Source of the DNA: Metallyticus violacea
Lineage: Eukaryota > Arthropoda > Insecta > Mantodea > Metallyticidae
DNA: 64,000 bases
Reading direction: 5' to 3'
NCBI GenBank assembly: GCA_030762175.1
Contig: CM060833.1
Location: 167,786,501-167,850,500 of the forward strand
The position numbers were made by a program, and so were the translations under genes. Below are positions 12,118-24,100 of this stretch, one piece after another (position 1 is the stretch's first letter; each line of letters opens with the position of its first letter). A model generated the notes under the pieces. That model was not told the origin of the DNA, ran no database searches, and saw only the letters and a program-made list of their open reading frames with translations.

Positions 12118-13380
12118 CAGAGAAACCCGCTTCACGCTTGACTGGAGCAAGCGGGAGGAAGGAGACCTGTATAGCGCGAAGAAAACATCGGCATACTAGA
12201 TCTGTAAATTTTCCAGTATTCTACGCAAAGTTTTTCATTAATCTATGGTATGCAATTAACCATTTTATTTCACTAATCTGTTACAGTAGTTCCTCAAAGT
12301 GGTGTCCTTCGCCATTCACACATTCTTGCATTCATAGCTAAAGTTTGTTTGTTTTTTTTTTTTTTAATTCTTCTAATTTCTGTTCTTATATTGTCTTTCA
12401 ATTCATTTACGGTGTATGGGTTACATCTATAGAGTCTTATTTTTTTATTTTATTTTTTTTTTAAGGGTTACTCACAAATAATAATCGCGCATAATAAGAT
12501 CTGGTGAACATGCTGGCTATAACCTTTTAGAAATAATTCTGTCTTCAAAAACCTCCCTTATAGCTTCCAAAGAAGCAAGGGAAATGTGAGCTGTGGCAGA
12601 ATCTTGTTGAAAATATGCCTTATGATCAGATAGTTATTAAAAAAAAGGCTAGAATATTTGCATAGGTTACCTTTCCGAATTTACGGCATCTTAAAAAAAT
12701 GTAGGTGCTTTGCTGTTAAGGCCCACCACATACCAATCTTTTCATTGTGTAGAGGAATTTCGTGATTTATTTGTGGTTTCTCTGTGCTCCAGTATCTGTT
12801 GTTCTGCAAACATGCATAACCATGTAAATGGATCAATGATACATCAGAGAAAATTATTAAATGTAGATCAATTAAGCCTACGAAATGTAGAGTTCAGCGT
12901 TTCCCTTTCTTTAAATCTATTGACAATATTTCTAAGTGTACCTTCATTTGAGATCAAATGTCAGGGAATCTGTTTACAAATTTCCTACGCACTTGTCGGT
13001 ATGAATCTGTTTTGGTGTGAGTATAGTGCATAAATATTCGCTGTTGTAGAGTAAACTTTTTATTCGGCGTTTCAATTATTTAAATAACTAATTTAATGCA
13101 CACACAGCACATGCACTTTAAACGCAATTCGAAAGAAGTACACAAGCAAACGCGTCTTCAAACACTTCAAACTCTTTAAAACAACAACCGGTAACATAAT
13201 GCTCGGACAAACACATGTTCTATTGTCAACGTCTCATCTTGTACTAAGCATTGACCAGAAACGTGTGGATACGCGCATCATTGAAGGAAAACTATGGATT
13301 TAGAAGACCGCTGTGTACTTCGTGCTCTACCGGCTTCCTCCCGCCCGCTTTTTCTGACCAGACATGACTCGAGCTCACTG
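12118..13380 (-). mobile_element. Tc1-like (IS630 superfamily) element with TIRs and TA duplication
   Basis: A 1263-base element. The ends share an imperfect inverted repeat of about 80 bases (TACAG..GAG, then AAGCGGG, GGGAGGAAG, TAGAGCACGAAG/TATAGCGCGAAG and AGCGG/ATCGG), each next to TA (12116-12117 and 13381-13382). Minus-strand transposase remnants: VSLIHLHGYACLQNNRYWS, NEKIGMWWAL, FNKILPQLTF/QQDSATAH (catalytic Asp, shifted frame), EAIREVFEDRIIS, CSPDL, and near the C-terminus NGEGHHFEE. Multiple frameshifts and stops make it a dead copy. Confidence 0.85.
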
Positions 13381-13502
13381 TAGATGTGAGATATTTGAAT
13401 TGATGCATAGTAAGGAAAAAAATATTAAACAAATAAATTATGGATCAGGTAGTAACTGAACACCCAGTGCAACTATATTTACTTATTAAAATAACGTTTA
13501 CA

Positions 13503-13565
13503 TTTTTTATTGTTATTTACTGCTGAGGAACCACAGACTGTGGGCAATGGCAATACTTGAAATGA
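13503..13565 (-). repeat. SINE family 1 fragment (old)
   Basis: TATTTACTGCTGAGGAACCAC resembles the 3' block (TTTTACTACTGAGGCATCAC) of the SINE copies at 20430 and 46229. Heavily diverged; low-confidence relic. Confidence 0.4.
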
Positions 13566-15931
13566 AATGTTAAGTTGGCTTTTTTTGTTAAAGGAAATCG
13601 CTCACATATATAAAATTGCAAGAAATGTGAAGAGCAGTAGTCCCGTAAAGATGCAGTCAGAATTAAATGATTAGAATGCTACGAAGAGTTCTAGTTCAAG
13701 CTTGATCCAAGAAATCGTGACACAAACTCTTTGTATTATTGTCCTTGCTCTGTAGCTGTAAATCCGCAGATAACTACCAGAGACAGCAGGATAAGCCGCA
13801 CTTTGACTCAATGTATCAAAAGCAAAAGAGCACCATGTTTATCGTATGTGCTTATGTCATTCATGTGCTTATATCAGTAACAAAGAGTTAGCTCTCCGTT
13901 GTATTTTGTGATTGCCTGCATAATGCATTTGCAGAGAGCAGTTCACTTGAGAATATATTTTCCGATAAGGCGACTTTTCAAACACTAAACTCGCTAATAA
14001 ATATGACGTGAATTATTGGGCATCTTAAACCCCTAAACGGATTATAACTGTCCTATTTCAGCATGGTTGATCATTAAAAGTTTTCTGTGTTATTCATACT
14101 GATTTTGTCATAGATCCTTGCATTTATGAAGGCAAATTATTGACATTTTGTCAGCTAACAATTATCTAAATACATCTTTCAGTGTATGAGCAAATATATG
14201 ATACCAGTCAAATAATGCACTGCCAAACTTACAAGCCACTGAATGACGTGTTTCCAGATAGAGGGACAAATTTTTCTGGGTTTTTGCATGAACAGCGCGC
14301 TTATTGAACATTACACCTTTGAATTAATTTTTATGGGGATACGAAACATGCGTATATAAAACAAACAAAAAATGTTTACAGCACGTACAATCAAATAGAG
14401 TATGAAGGAATGAATAGTGAACCTGGTACATTGTAACTTCCTGTAAGTTGGTAAATGATAAAGAAAAACTTTGCAAAATAATTGCTAAGTGTTTAGATAT
14501 TAATGGAGGTAATTTTGAGTCCGTAATAAAATTATGAAATATAATTGCTTCATTTTTATTAATATTTGTCTTTATCTAATATGCCCTGTTTTAAACACGC
14601 TATAACTTCTCAAATTTTAATTTTAGAAAGAACTCTTTTGAACAAAGGTTGCTTAATTTGTTAAAGACAAGCAAAATATTTAATAATTATACCATGATTA
14701 AATTTAGAATTACGAAGTTGCCTCTCTGAGTCCTATTATGGGGCCTGCTGAAGCGTGCCCATGAAGTTTTCATGAAGGCCTTTCTTTAAAAAAAGAAAGT
14801 AGAAAAAAACCAACAATTAATTATATAGAGCCATTTAAGAAGCGTTAGCGTTAATTTATTACGCGATATTAGTTTAGAGTGTGTGTTGATGATTATTTTT
14901 AAGGGCGCAAAACTGCTAATATCATTTTTAAAATTTTTATTTCTTCGCGTTCTATTTTATATTACAAATAAATATCTACTCCCAACAAAGGACAAGTCTC
15001 CAGATTAGTCTCCCCTCCTATCTCCAGTTTCGTAATGCAAATATGTTCCTCTTTAATTTATCACGAATTTCCACATCTTTTTTTATTCTTACACTTTTTA
15101 ATTTAATATAAATCTTAGAGAGGCTTTATATCTAAAACTACTAAATATATCAAGAATCAGTATGTTTTCATTACAGATAATGTTTTAATTAATGAATCTG
15201 CAACTTCTGTGACTGATAGCTGTTAAATACCTGTTCCCGCAATGGCCACGATATCAGATGAATTCATTGAGGGTACACGCATCTCGGAGCTGGATTAAGC
15301 ACCAACATCAAAATTGCCGATGCAAGCTGTCCCTACTGTTTATACTCTCTCGATAGTAGCAGTAGTAGCTTAAAACGAACAGCGTGTCAAAGTTAAATAG
15401 AGCTCAGCAGTATAAAATAAAGTGCTATTTTTACTTTCCCACTCCCTTCTACTACGAAAGCACAGCTTATCATTTGAAATGGAAATAATATCTATAATAA
15501 TTAAATCTCATTAACCAATTTAAAAAATGAAAAATAGCCCTGAAACTACAAAGTATTAAAATTATATTTATATTGTTAAATGGAGCCTCTGCGTTTCTCC
15601 CGTTTTGCCAATGAAAAACTACAATGTTGCAAATAAAAAAAAATGAGATGTCAATACATCAAAGACTTTATTTTAGCATCAGTTTAAACTTTTCGCTCTG
15701 TACCAAAGTGAATTTCAGAATCACAAAGGAAAGGAGAAACTGCATTGCTCTAATAGTAAAGATAAGAAAGCTCTTTCATATCTTTTTGGTGATGAGCAGG
15801 ATACTTTTCACGAACGATCTGGGCAATAATTGTAATTATTACTAAAAGCCACAAAAATGTGCTAATGCCAAAGTAGACATAATAATATCTATGAAATCAA
15901 ATCTGAAAACGAAGAGTTGGTGCTTATTTAG
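13566..15931. other. Intergenic DNA, nothing recognised
   Basis: AT-rich with short meaningless ORFs. No transposase, reverse transcriptase or exon with usable splice sites was recognised on either strand. Confidence 0.4.
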
Positions 15932-16153
15932 GCTTACCATATTTTTGGGGGGCTCAACCCAGGACATGTTTTTGAAATGACTTAAAAGTCTTAATAGTTT
16001 ACTGAAACATTAAGCTTTATTTATTCAGTTGTATTTTTACTGGATATAACTTTTTTCAGAAATGGTTTGTTTACTTTAATTACATCATAAAATTCACAAC
16101 AAGATAGTTTCTGAATGAATTTTAACATTTAGCAGATATTTAATGGTAGCTAC

Positions 16154-18030
16154 TTAAGGTCTACCATTTTCTACAGACCAAATGTTCCCCATAGTTGAAA
16201 AAACTCTTAACTGGAGCAGAAGTCCCAGGCAAAGACATCGCAAAATTAACCATTTTGGAAATATTGCTACATAAAACGTCAGTCTTTTGAAACACCTTAA
16301 AAATTGCTTTCCACTTCTCTTCAGTAGTATCTGGTACCTTTTCAGAACTTGAACCACAACCTATCCTTTGGTTTTGAATTACCTGATTCAACAATGTACG
16401 TTCATCAAAGAAGTCATAAATATTTATGACATCTTTTATAATTTCATTAACAACTTGTGCACGCTATTCTAAATCAGACCAGGCAATTTCATTTCGTAAA
16501 TTTGTCCTCTGAAACTTACTAACTTTATCAAAATTTGTGGTTTCCCACAACTCTAGGTATTGGATGCTAGAATATAAAAATTGTCTACGCTTGAGAAAAA
16601 GTTTTGTTCCCGATTCTCCTCAACATCTCATTTCCTTTTAGCATGCATAGCGATTCTTTGGTAGAAAATGATATAAATTAATGGTTTTTCTTTCCTGAAG
16701 TTGACAAATTAATTCAGAATATATCTGAAATGCTTCTGTTGCCGTGATAGAACTAGCTTACAATTTCAGAATTACATTATTAATTAACTGTACAGTGCCA
16801 TGTAAAAATTAAAAAAAAAAAAACAGTTCACTTTCTAGATTATCAAAAAATAAATAAATAAATAATAATAATTTTGGACATTTTTCACAAGATGATTTTA
16901 GGCCATCAAAAATGGAAAGAATTCTTTCTATTGCAAATAACAAACGAAGTAATTTTGTCCTGCTATAAGATAATACTTTTTTGTAATCTGTTTCCACAAA
17001 TTCACAGAACTCTTTAAGTTTCTCTACTCTTACTTATATATGTAAAACGTCTATAAAATTTATAATAATAACTTCAATGTCCAGGTAAAGATAATTGCAT
17101 GCTGTTTGTACTGGATTGTGTACAATGTGGGCTGAACAGCCAACTCCTAAAATAGGTCTATCTAAATCACATTGAACTTTTCTGGACACATTTTCATTCC
17201 TCTTTCTCTTCACACCACCAAAATTACTGTTCGAGTGATCAACAGTATAATAAACCAACTTTTCTTCAATTTTGTATTTTTTCACACACTGCAAAGGATA
17301 CTGAGTCAAAATTTGAGCAGTGTTACTTCACACTTCCTAGAAATTTAAAAGTTTAACTAGAATTTCCTCCTCTAGACTGAAATATCTTACAGCAATTAAA
17401 ACAATTTTTACTTCACTTCTGTGTGAGCTATCCATTGTTACTGTTACATAATTAATTTTTTCCAAAGAACGCAACACATTATCAAATATAAACGGCGAAA
17501 AAACGTTTACAATAATTGCCTCGGTTTTGGTTCTAGCAAATGAAAAGTTTGGATCATATAACTTTTTAACCAGTTTAGATGTGCAGTCTGATGTTTTGAA
17601 ACTGAGTTCATGTCTGGCAGTGTGGTATGAAAATGTAGCTTCTTTGGCAGCACACTTCAAATTATGTTATCGTTATTCCCCCTTTTGGCATTAAAATTTG
17701 TCTAATGTTTGCTGATGCACTAGCATTAATAGTACTCCTATAATTACCTGATTTTACGTTGTCCTCAATATCACCCCTTCCTTTATGTATAGCAGAAAAT
17801 TCTCTAGTACATAGTGTGCAATAAACATGTTCATTGTTGCTGGCATTACCCAGTTTCGAAATGTATTCCTGATGCAGGTTAACATTAAACGCACATTTTC
17901 TTTTGCCCAATGCTATATGATGAGACAAAAAACGAATAGAGATAAAATTATCAAAAAAGTGTAGACAAGTTACTTCACACACGAAAACAACATAAACACA
18001 TTGCCTCTTTTGTGTTGCCAAATGACTAAG
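16154..18030 (-). pseudogene. hAT transposase relic (BED finger to hATC)
   Basis: Minus-strand blocks in order. Near 17870-17720: CAFNVNLHQEYISKL, VYCTLCTREFSAIHKGRGDI (BED-type CxxC). Near 17660-17340: AAKEATFSYHTARH, DCTSKLVKKLYDPNFSFA, TVTMDSSHRSEVK (catalytic Asp region) and VRYFSLEEEI. Near 17270-17080: NSNFGGVKRK, ILGVGCSAHIVHNPVQTA. Near 16990-16850: DYKKVLSYSRTK, IERILSIFDGLKSS. Near 16310-16180: MVNFAMSLPGTSAPV (hATC dimerisation). Frameshifts and stops separate the blocks, so it is not functional. Confidence 0.85.
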
Positions 18031-18205
18031 TAAAAAGTCGTGGCGAGACCGGTAGCCACGCCTCCGTCAAAATCGACGTCAGTGCTTGTTCCAAGATCGG
18101 CTGAGAGATGCATGGCCGTAAGAGAATGTTTAAAAACGCGATGCCGAACATATAGGTCTATAATTATATTAAAGAAAATACTCGCCACTCGTAATATTCT
18201 CAAAC

Positions 18206-18240
18206 CCCGGACAGCGCTAAAAAAACTAGCACTGTCCGGG
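18206..18240. repeat. GC-rich hairpin in hAT terminal repeat
   Basis: Arms CCCGGACAGCGCTA and TAGCACTGTCCGGG pair over 14 positions with one mismatch around an A-rich 7-base loop; a further GCCCGGAC follows. It is part of the right terminal repeat of the hAT element. Terminator-like in look but in a eukaryotic transposon context. Confidence 0.7.
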
Positions 18241-18263
18241 CTAAGCCCGGACGAATGGTAAGC

Positions 18264-18569
18264 TTATACCTATCCTCTGCCCAAAGGGATAATTTATTTG
18301 CATTTGTAGCTATGGTGTTTCTGAACGCTGTATAGAGGCGCCAGATTTTAAAGCAGTGCATTGTTGCTATGGCAACTTTGAATATGAAACAACTGGTTGT
18401 ACTCAATGTTGTAGATTATGTTTTCATAAAATATATCTGTATATTAATAGTATATTTTTTATAATAACGGGTTCATATCTGTGAATTTATTTGTGACTTC
18501 AGCAATTGTACCTATCTGAACATTAATTGCTGCACATAGCAACCATTCAGCTTAAGAAATTGGATAGAC
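18264..18569 (+). promoter_or_regulatory. Putative MAPK15 promoter / 5' UTR with X-box
   Basis: The roughly 300 bases between the hAT element's right end and the ATG. They contain a canonical X-box at 18363-18376 and a half-site at 18535-18542. No clear TATA box at a fixed distance is seen. The transcription start is not determined; promoter function is inferred from position. Confidence 0.5.
18363..18376. promoter_or_regulatory. X-box (RFX-family binding site), GTTGCTATGGCAAC
   Basis: The 14-mer fits the X-box consensus RYYNYYATRRNRAC at every position and has inverted half-sites GTTGC/GCAAC. RFX factors bind such sites within a few hundred bases of ciliary-gene starts. It lies 194 bases before the MAPK15 ATG. 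A half-site (CATAGCAAC) follows at 18535-18542. Confidence 0.7.
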
Positions 18570-18638
18570 ATGAGTATTTCTGAAATGGATGAGCATATTT
18601 CTAAAAAATATGACATCAAAAAGCGGCTTGGCAAAGGT
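18570..18638 (+). CDS. MAPK15: MAPK15 exon 1 (start codon)
   Basis: Codes for 23 residues from MSISEMDEH to RLGKG, the first half of the glycine-rich ATP loop. It is followed by a perfect GTAAGT donor. This ATG was chosen because it gives the usual short N-terminus of ERK7 proteins; a second in-frame ATG lies five codons later. Phase 0. Confidence 0.9.
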
Positions 18639-20950
18639 GTAAGTGTAGACAATTTGTAATACTAATAATAGAAAAATAAAGCACATTAGGTATATCTCAC
18701 ATTGTTCCAAATACTTAAAAAGAAGAAACCATCAAATAAATGTGGATGCACTTAATGCAAGTTTGACACCTATAAGTTTCATTTAATTTTGAATCATAAA
18801 CCCAATTTACTCACAGTTATAGTTTTAAAAACAATTTTTTCCTTTAAAATGTAATGGGTTTCTTATCTATTGTGCACAATTTGTCAAATAATGAAGCACT
18901 ATAACTGTCAATTATAATATTTTTTATTATATAGAATTAGTATTTTTATATAAATGAACCATGATCAGTTTCAATACATTTTAGGAGGTTTATTTATATT
19001 GAAAAAGTACAAAAATAAACATTCAACTTTTGAATGTGCTGTTATTTAACTTTATATATATATATTTTTTAGGCTTACGGTATTGTATGGAGAGCTGTAG
19101 ACAGAAGGAGCAACAGAATAGTAGCTGTCAAGAAAATATTTGATGCCTTTCGGAATCCCACAGATGCTCAGCGAACCTTCAGAGAAATTATGTACCTACA
19201 AGAATTTAGTAACCATCCAAATATTATAAAGCTTTTGTGCACTCATCGAGCTGCAAACAACAGGGATATTTACTTAATATTTGAACACATGGGTACATAA
19301 GAAATATTTTGTATAGTGTGGTGCTTTAGGGTAGTTTACGATCAAACTAATAACTTTATTGACATAGATTCTGAAACCCTGTGAACCTTGCCTTGCTATT
19401 TTGTTCTGTGTTCCAGCTCTCTACCTTTTTGTCAAGTTTAATTCTGTCAGATTCTGTGCAATGAAATATACAGCAGAAAGATTTAGTTTGGAGTAACAAG
19501 CAAATAATATCAGTTTTTCATTTAATTGATAATGCATTTGTGTCTCATAAATTCAGAAACATGCCAGTTTACTTCTAATCTATAATTACGAAGTATATAT
19601 ATTTTAAGAGTAAGATTCACTCAGCAAATAAGGAAACATTCTGTATGCATAAATTTATGGATAAAATTTTTGCTTTATCTTAGATAAACAGTCTATCTTT
19701 TTCGGCCTGGAATGTTTCCTTCCTAAAATTAAAAAAATCCTTTCCCAATATATCTTTTCATTTCATGTATCATTAGTGTCCACCGCCTGTGGTGCCTCAG
19801 CAGTAAAAATGGGCATTAAACACTATTTAAAAAAAAACACTACAGTTCTTAAAGGTTCACAGGGTTTAACAGTCTATGTCAATAAAGTAATTAATGTTAG
19901 TTAGTTTTATGGTTTTTGTACAGACAAGTAAGTTTTGGAAGCCTCAAAGATTGTGCTACATTCTTAATTTTATTGATAAATAAATATTTTTTCCCTCACT
20001 CCTATTTTCAAGGAATTCTTTGCATGTTTCAGTATCACTGTCAATACTTTTTGACCAGAAAAGCTTGGCTGCAATTGTTGATTTCCCTATTTCATAATGA
20101 ATATTTCTTAACCATTCTTTTGTACAGGTTTTTATGTTCCTTTTATTTAATTTTTTTGTCATATATTTTGTCACAATCTTTACAATTAGGTAATGTGTTA
20201 AATGTCTAACTTTTTTACATATGCTTTGAATTTTTATGATAGGATTTTAATAAATTTTTAATGCTCTAAATATTTAGAGGAATCTAGGTTAAGTTATGTT
20301 TTTTTATACTAGTTGAATGCTTTTGGATGGTAAGTAAAATTTTTGCATTTGTGTTAGTGAGGCTTTGATAACTTTATTTCTTTTAATTTTTTATGCTTTT
20401 TTTTCATTAATAATAATTTTTTTTAATAATGTTTAACGCCTGTTTTTACTACTGAGACATCACAGGCGGCGAACACTGATGACTACATGAGATGAAATGA
20501 TATATTGGTAAAGGATATATATATATATATATTTTTTTTTAAGGAAGGAAACATTCCAGGCCTAAGTTTAGGGTACCTCCCTGGCCTTTGCCATTTATGA
20601 GGACTGAGGAAAACCTGGAAAAAAACCTCAGTCAAGGAGGATGGTCCTGGCTGGATTCGAACCCCATGCACCTTAACAACCTCAGCCATCTGTGACAGTA
20701 ATAATTGCTTATTGAAACCATTATAGAGTGCAGTACTAATGATGTATTGATATTCTTTGTTGTGTTCTTCTATATTGAATGTAAAGTTATAATTTGTACA
20801 TAAGACATTATAATCACCTATTGATGTAGTTTGGATTGTGGCTATCATTCTTAATGTAATAATAAACCAAGTAAACATTTTATCTCTTTTGGAATGGTTT
20901 AGTATATTTAGGGTTAAGTTCATGTCAGATGAAACAATGAAGAATATATT

Positions 20951-21001
<51 letters not shown>

Positions 21002-21048
21002 GTTGTTGTTGTTGTTGTTGTTGTTGTCTTTGAGGTTGCTATTATTAC

Positions 21049-21107
<59 letters not shown>

Positions 21108-24100
21108 CCTGAATTTTGTTATTTTTTTGTATATTTGCACCTTAAGGTTAGTAAAAATGTATTGTATTAATTTCAACCATTCATTTCTATGATATGGGTT
21201 TTTTTAAAATGCCAAAAATACCCATAATTTGCTAAGCTCTACATATTTAAATGTTTGATTATAAGATAAAATATAATAGGTACTGATTTGGAACAGGTGT
21301 CATTTTAAAGCATATAAATATAGCTTTCATTTGATATATAGCATAACTTCGTTGGATTTTTTCAAAATTCCTGTTTCTGAAACTTTTTAATTTTTAGTTT
21401 TCACAGAAAAAACATTTTAAAATATGAAATAAAGTTATACATAAAGGTAGATTTATTCTAGCTACTCAGTCCAAACATCAATGTGGTATCTCAATGGTAT
21501 CATACAATACTTAAATTTTCTTCTTTGCAGGAACAAGGAATTAAATACTTCATATATGTTTTTCTACCATTTCTGTACATAAAAGCATGTGATGAACTTT
21601 AAATGAACTCACTAAAAGCTATAACTCAATTTATAACAGAGTGAGAGTGGATTAAGATAAAAGTGGTTATGGGGATATCTTGACCTTGGACTGTCAAAAA
21701 GCTCTGATATTTCAATATTAATTCAATTTGGAATCAAACACAGTGAAACATGCATTGATAATCTCACATGTAACTGAAACCATAAAGAGTGTTCTAAATA
21801 TTACGACTCAGAAAGATTATTAAGCTCTGATATGTTTCTACTTACTTCTGCTCTTCCTTTAATATCTTCCTTTACAGCTCAATTAAGACGTATTTCTTTT
21901 TGTGTGTACTTCAATTTGTATGAACAGTATGTATTTAATAAGCTCTGTGTGTTTATCTTTCAAGTTTCTGTGACATTTGGGAACACTGAGGGTCAGTATA
22001 ATACATAAGCAATTTTTTCTTAAATGAAACTTTATTAATCTTTGTTAAGTTTAGCTAATCAGTTTAATTGAAATATGGAGGGAGATAAGTGGTAAAAAAA
22101 AGCTGTTGTAATCCCTTTAAAAAGGGTAGGCCATTGAATTAATAAATACTTAGGAAAAATATCTAATTGACTGGTTTCACAAAATTATGAAATCAAATCA
22201 CAAATGAAAATATGCATTTCTTGCAGATTGCAGTTAGGAAAGGACAATTCCCACCTGGATAACAGTATATTTAAAAAGGAATTAATGTTGAGGAGTTAAA
22301 TATTTCTGGTCCTAGTTATATTAAGGAGTTGGAGTATGTGGATCCAGATGCAGCACTAAGGTGCTTAAAAGTCTCCTAGACCTCCCTTGGTGAAGCTTCA
22401 CTTAGTAAGAAAAAACAGAGTTCTAGGCAATATTGCATACGGAAGTTGTAAAAAAAACAATAAATGAAAAGAAATATATATATATTTGAGACATAGGCTA
22501 CTTGGAATTCTCACACTTGCACAATTAGTTAATTTGATATGGGCTTATCCTTAGCTAATTTATTATTTTCGTTGATAATGTTTAAATCTAAAAAGGGGAT
22601 ATAAGAATGGTTTTTGTCTCCTTTTTAGATTTAACATTATCAAAAAAGGTAAAAAACTAATCTTTGGAATATATAGGAAATGCACTCACAGTGACAGAAT
22701 CATTATTTAACAAACTGTTCATTAATATGGTATGCAAATTTGTATATTTCTGTTAGCAGATACTGTGTTGTAGTCCCACTCTTCCAAGGTGTCTTCCAAC
22801 CCAAACCTTTGGAACTGCACATGTTTTATTGACTACTATACTAAAAATGCTACAACAAACTTAAAAATTCATACTAATTTTAAGATACTTTTATTTCAGA
22901 TACTGACTTGCATAATGTAATTAGGAAAGGGGACATCCTTCAGATTATCCACATAAAATATATAATGTATCAGCTACTGAAAGCTACCAAATTTATCCAT
23001 TCAGGAAATGTGATTCACCGTGACCAAAAGGTAAATATGTTCATTTCAATATCAAAAATGTTCTTATTTATATCCAAGAAGGAGACAGAAAGAAGCAGGC
23101 TACTTGCTGGAATTTTCTTATTAGACTTTAGATTTTAGAATAAATTCCTATTTTTTTCCATGTAGAGATAAACTAAAACTAGCTAAATATTTTGTTATTT
23201 TATTGCTAGAGGGTTTATTAAGACTTTATTATTTATTTATTGACCATTGTAATCTATTTTAAGGTTTTGGAGTCTAAAATTTTTTATTTTTTATTTTTAA
23301 ATGTGTGTTTTTAATATTTTTCATGCAGCAATGAAATAGAAAGCATCATATATGATAGGGGGAGATTGGTTCAAAGACCTTGTAATAGTCTGATTTTAGG
23401 AATCAAAAAATTCCTGGAAAGATACTGGTTTAGTTGGTTTAGTTGGGTAGATGGTAGGAAAAATAATAGTAGTGTTTCTGTGAGACCTTGGATTTTCTGA
23501 TACATATGGTAAGAGGATTAGGGGGAAAGAAAACACAAGAGCTGAACAGTTTGATATATATATATATATATATATCATATATCATGTAAAAGAAAAATAA
23601 AAATAAAGTAAAACTATTAACAAAGTAGCAAATTAACAGTAATACTAAAAATAGAATAGGATAAACACTTAGATAAAGTCACACTTGAAATTGCTATATT
23701 TCGAACTGGTTGAGTTCTTCAATGGCAAGAAGCTTGACTTGTCTACAAGTCAAGCTTCTTTATCTAAGTGTTTATCCCATTCTACTTTTATTATATACAT
23801 ATATATAATATAAAATAAAAATAAAAATAAAGTAACACTATTAACAATGTAACAAATTAACAGTAATTATAACAGCAGAAAAGGATAAAACACTAAGAAA
23901 TAGTCATACTTGAAATCGCTATATTTCGGACTCGTGGAGTCCTTCTATGGCAAGAAGACAAGTGACGCGATCTCAAGTGTGACTTTTTCTTAGTGTTTTA
24001 TCCTTTTCTGCTGTTATAAATACTGTTAATTTATATATATAAATTGAGGGAATGTTGCTGTTATTTCAACTGGTGCTAATTTATATTTTAAGTCAAAAGA

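Larger units (their letters stand above)
15932..18263 (-). mobile_element. hAT-superfamily DNA transposon with TIRs
   Basis: About 2.3 kb. The left end reads GCTTACCAT followed by GGGCTCAACCCAGGACA. The right end, read on the minus strand, gives GCTTACCAT followed by CGGGCTTAGCCCGGACA, an imperfect inverted repeat of about 45 bases. The minus-strand gene lies between. An 8-bp target duplication is not clear (TTATTTAG versus TTATACCT). Its right end is about 100 bases from the MAPK15 X-box. Confidence 0.75.
23590..24040 (-). mobile_element. Two tandem PLE-end hairpins (family E)
   Basis: Two related units, 23590-23800 and 23812-24035. Each starts with AATAAAGTAA(A/C)ACTATTAAC and ends in a long inverted arm. 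Unit 1 arms include GATAAACACTTAGATAAAG and its complement (23661 and 23758). Unit 2 arms include GGATAAAACACTAAGAAA and its complement (23883 and 23988). Each contains a degenerate hammerhead-like core on the minus strand. Confidence 0.6.

Noticed and set aside
18200..18240. Rho-independent-like terminator hairpin
   Set aside because: Eukaryotic context; it is part of the hAT terminal repeat.
20838..21170. Poly-leucine ORF
   Set aside because: Translation of a (TTA)n/(TTG)n microsatellite.
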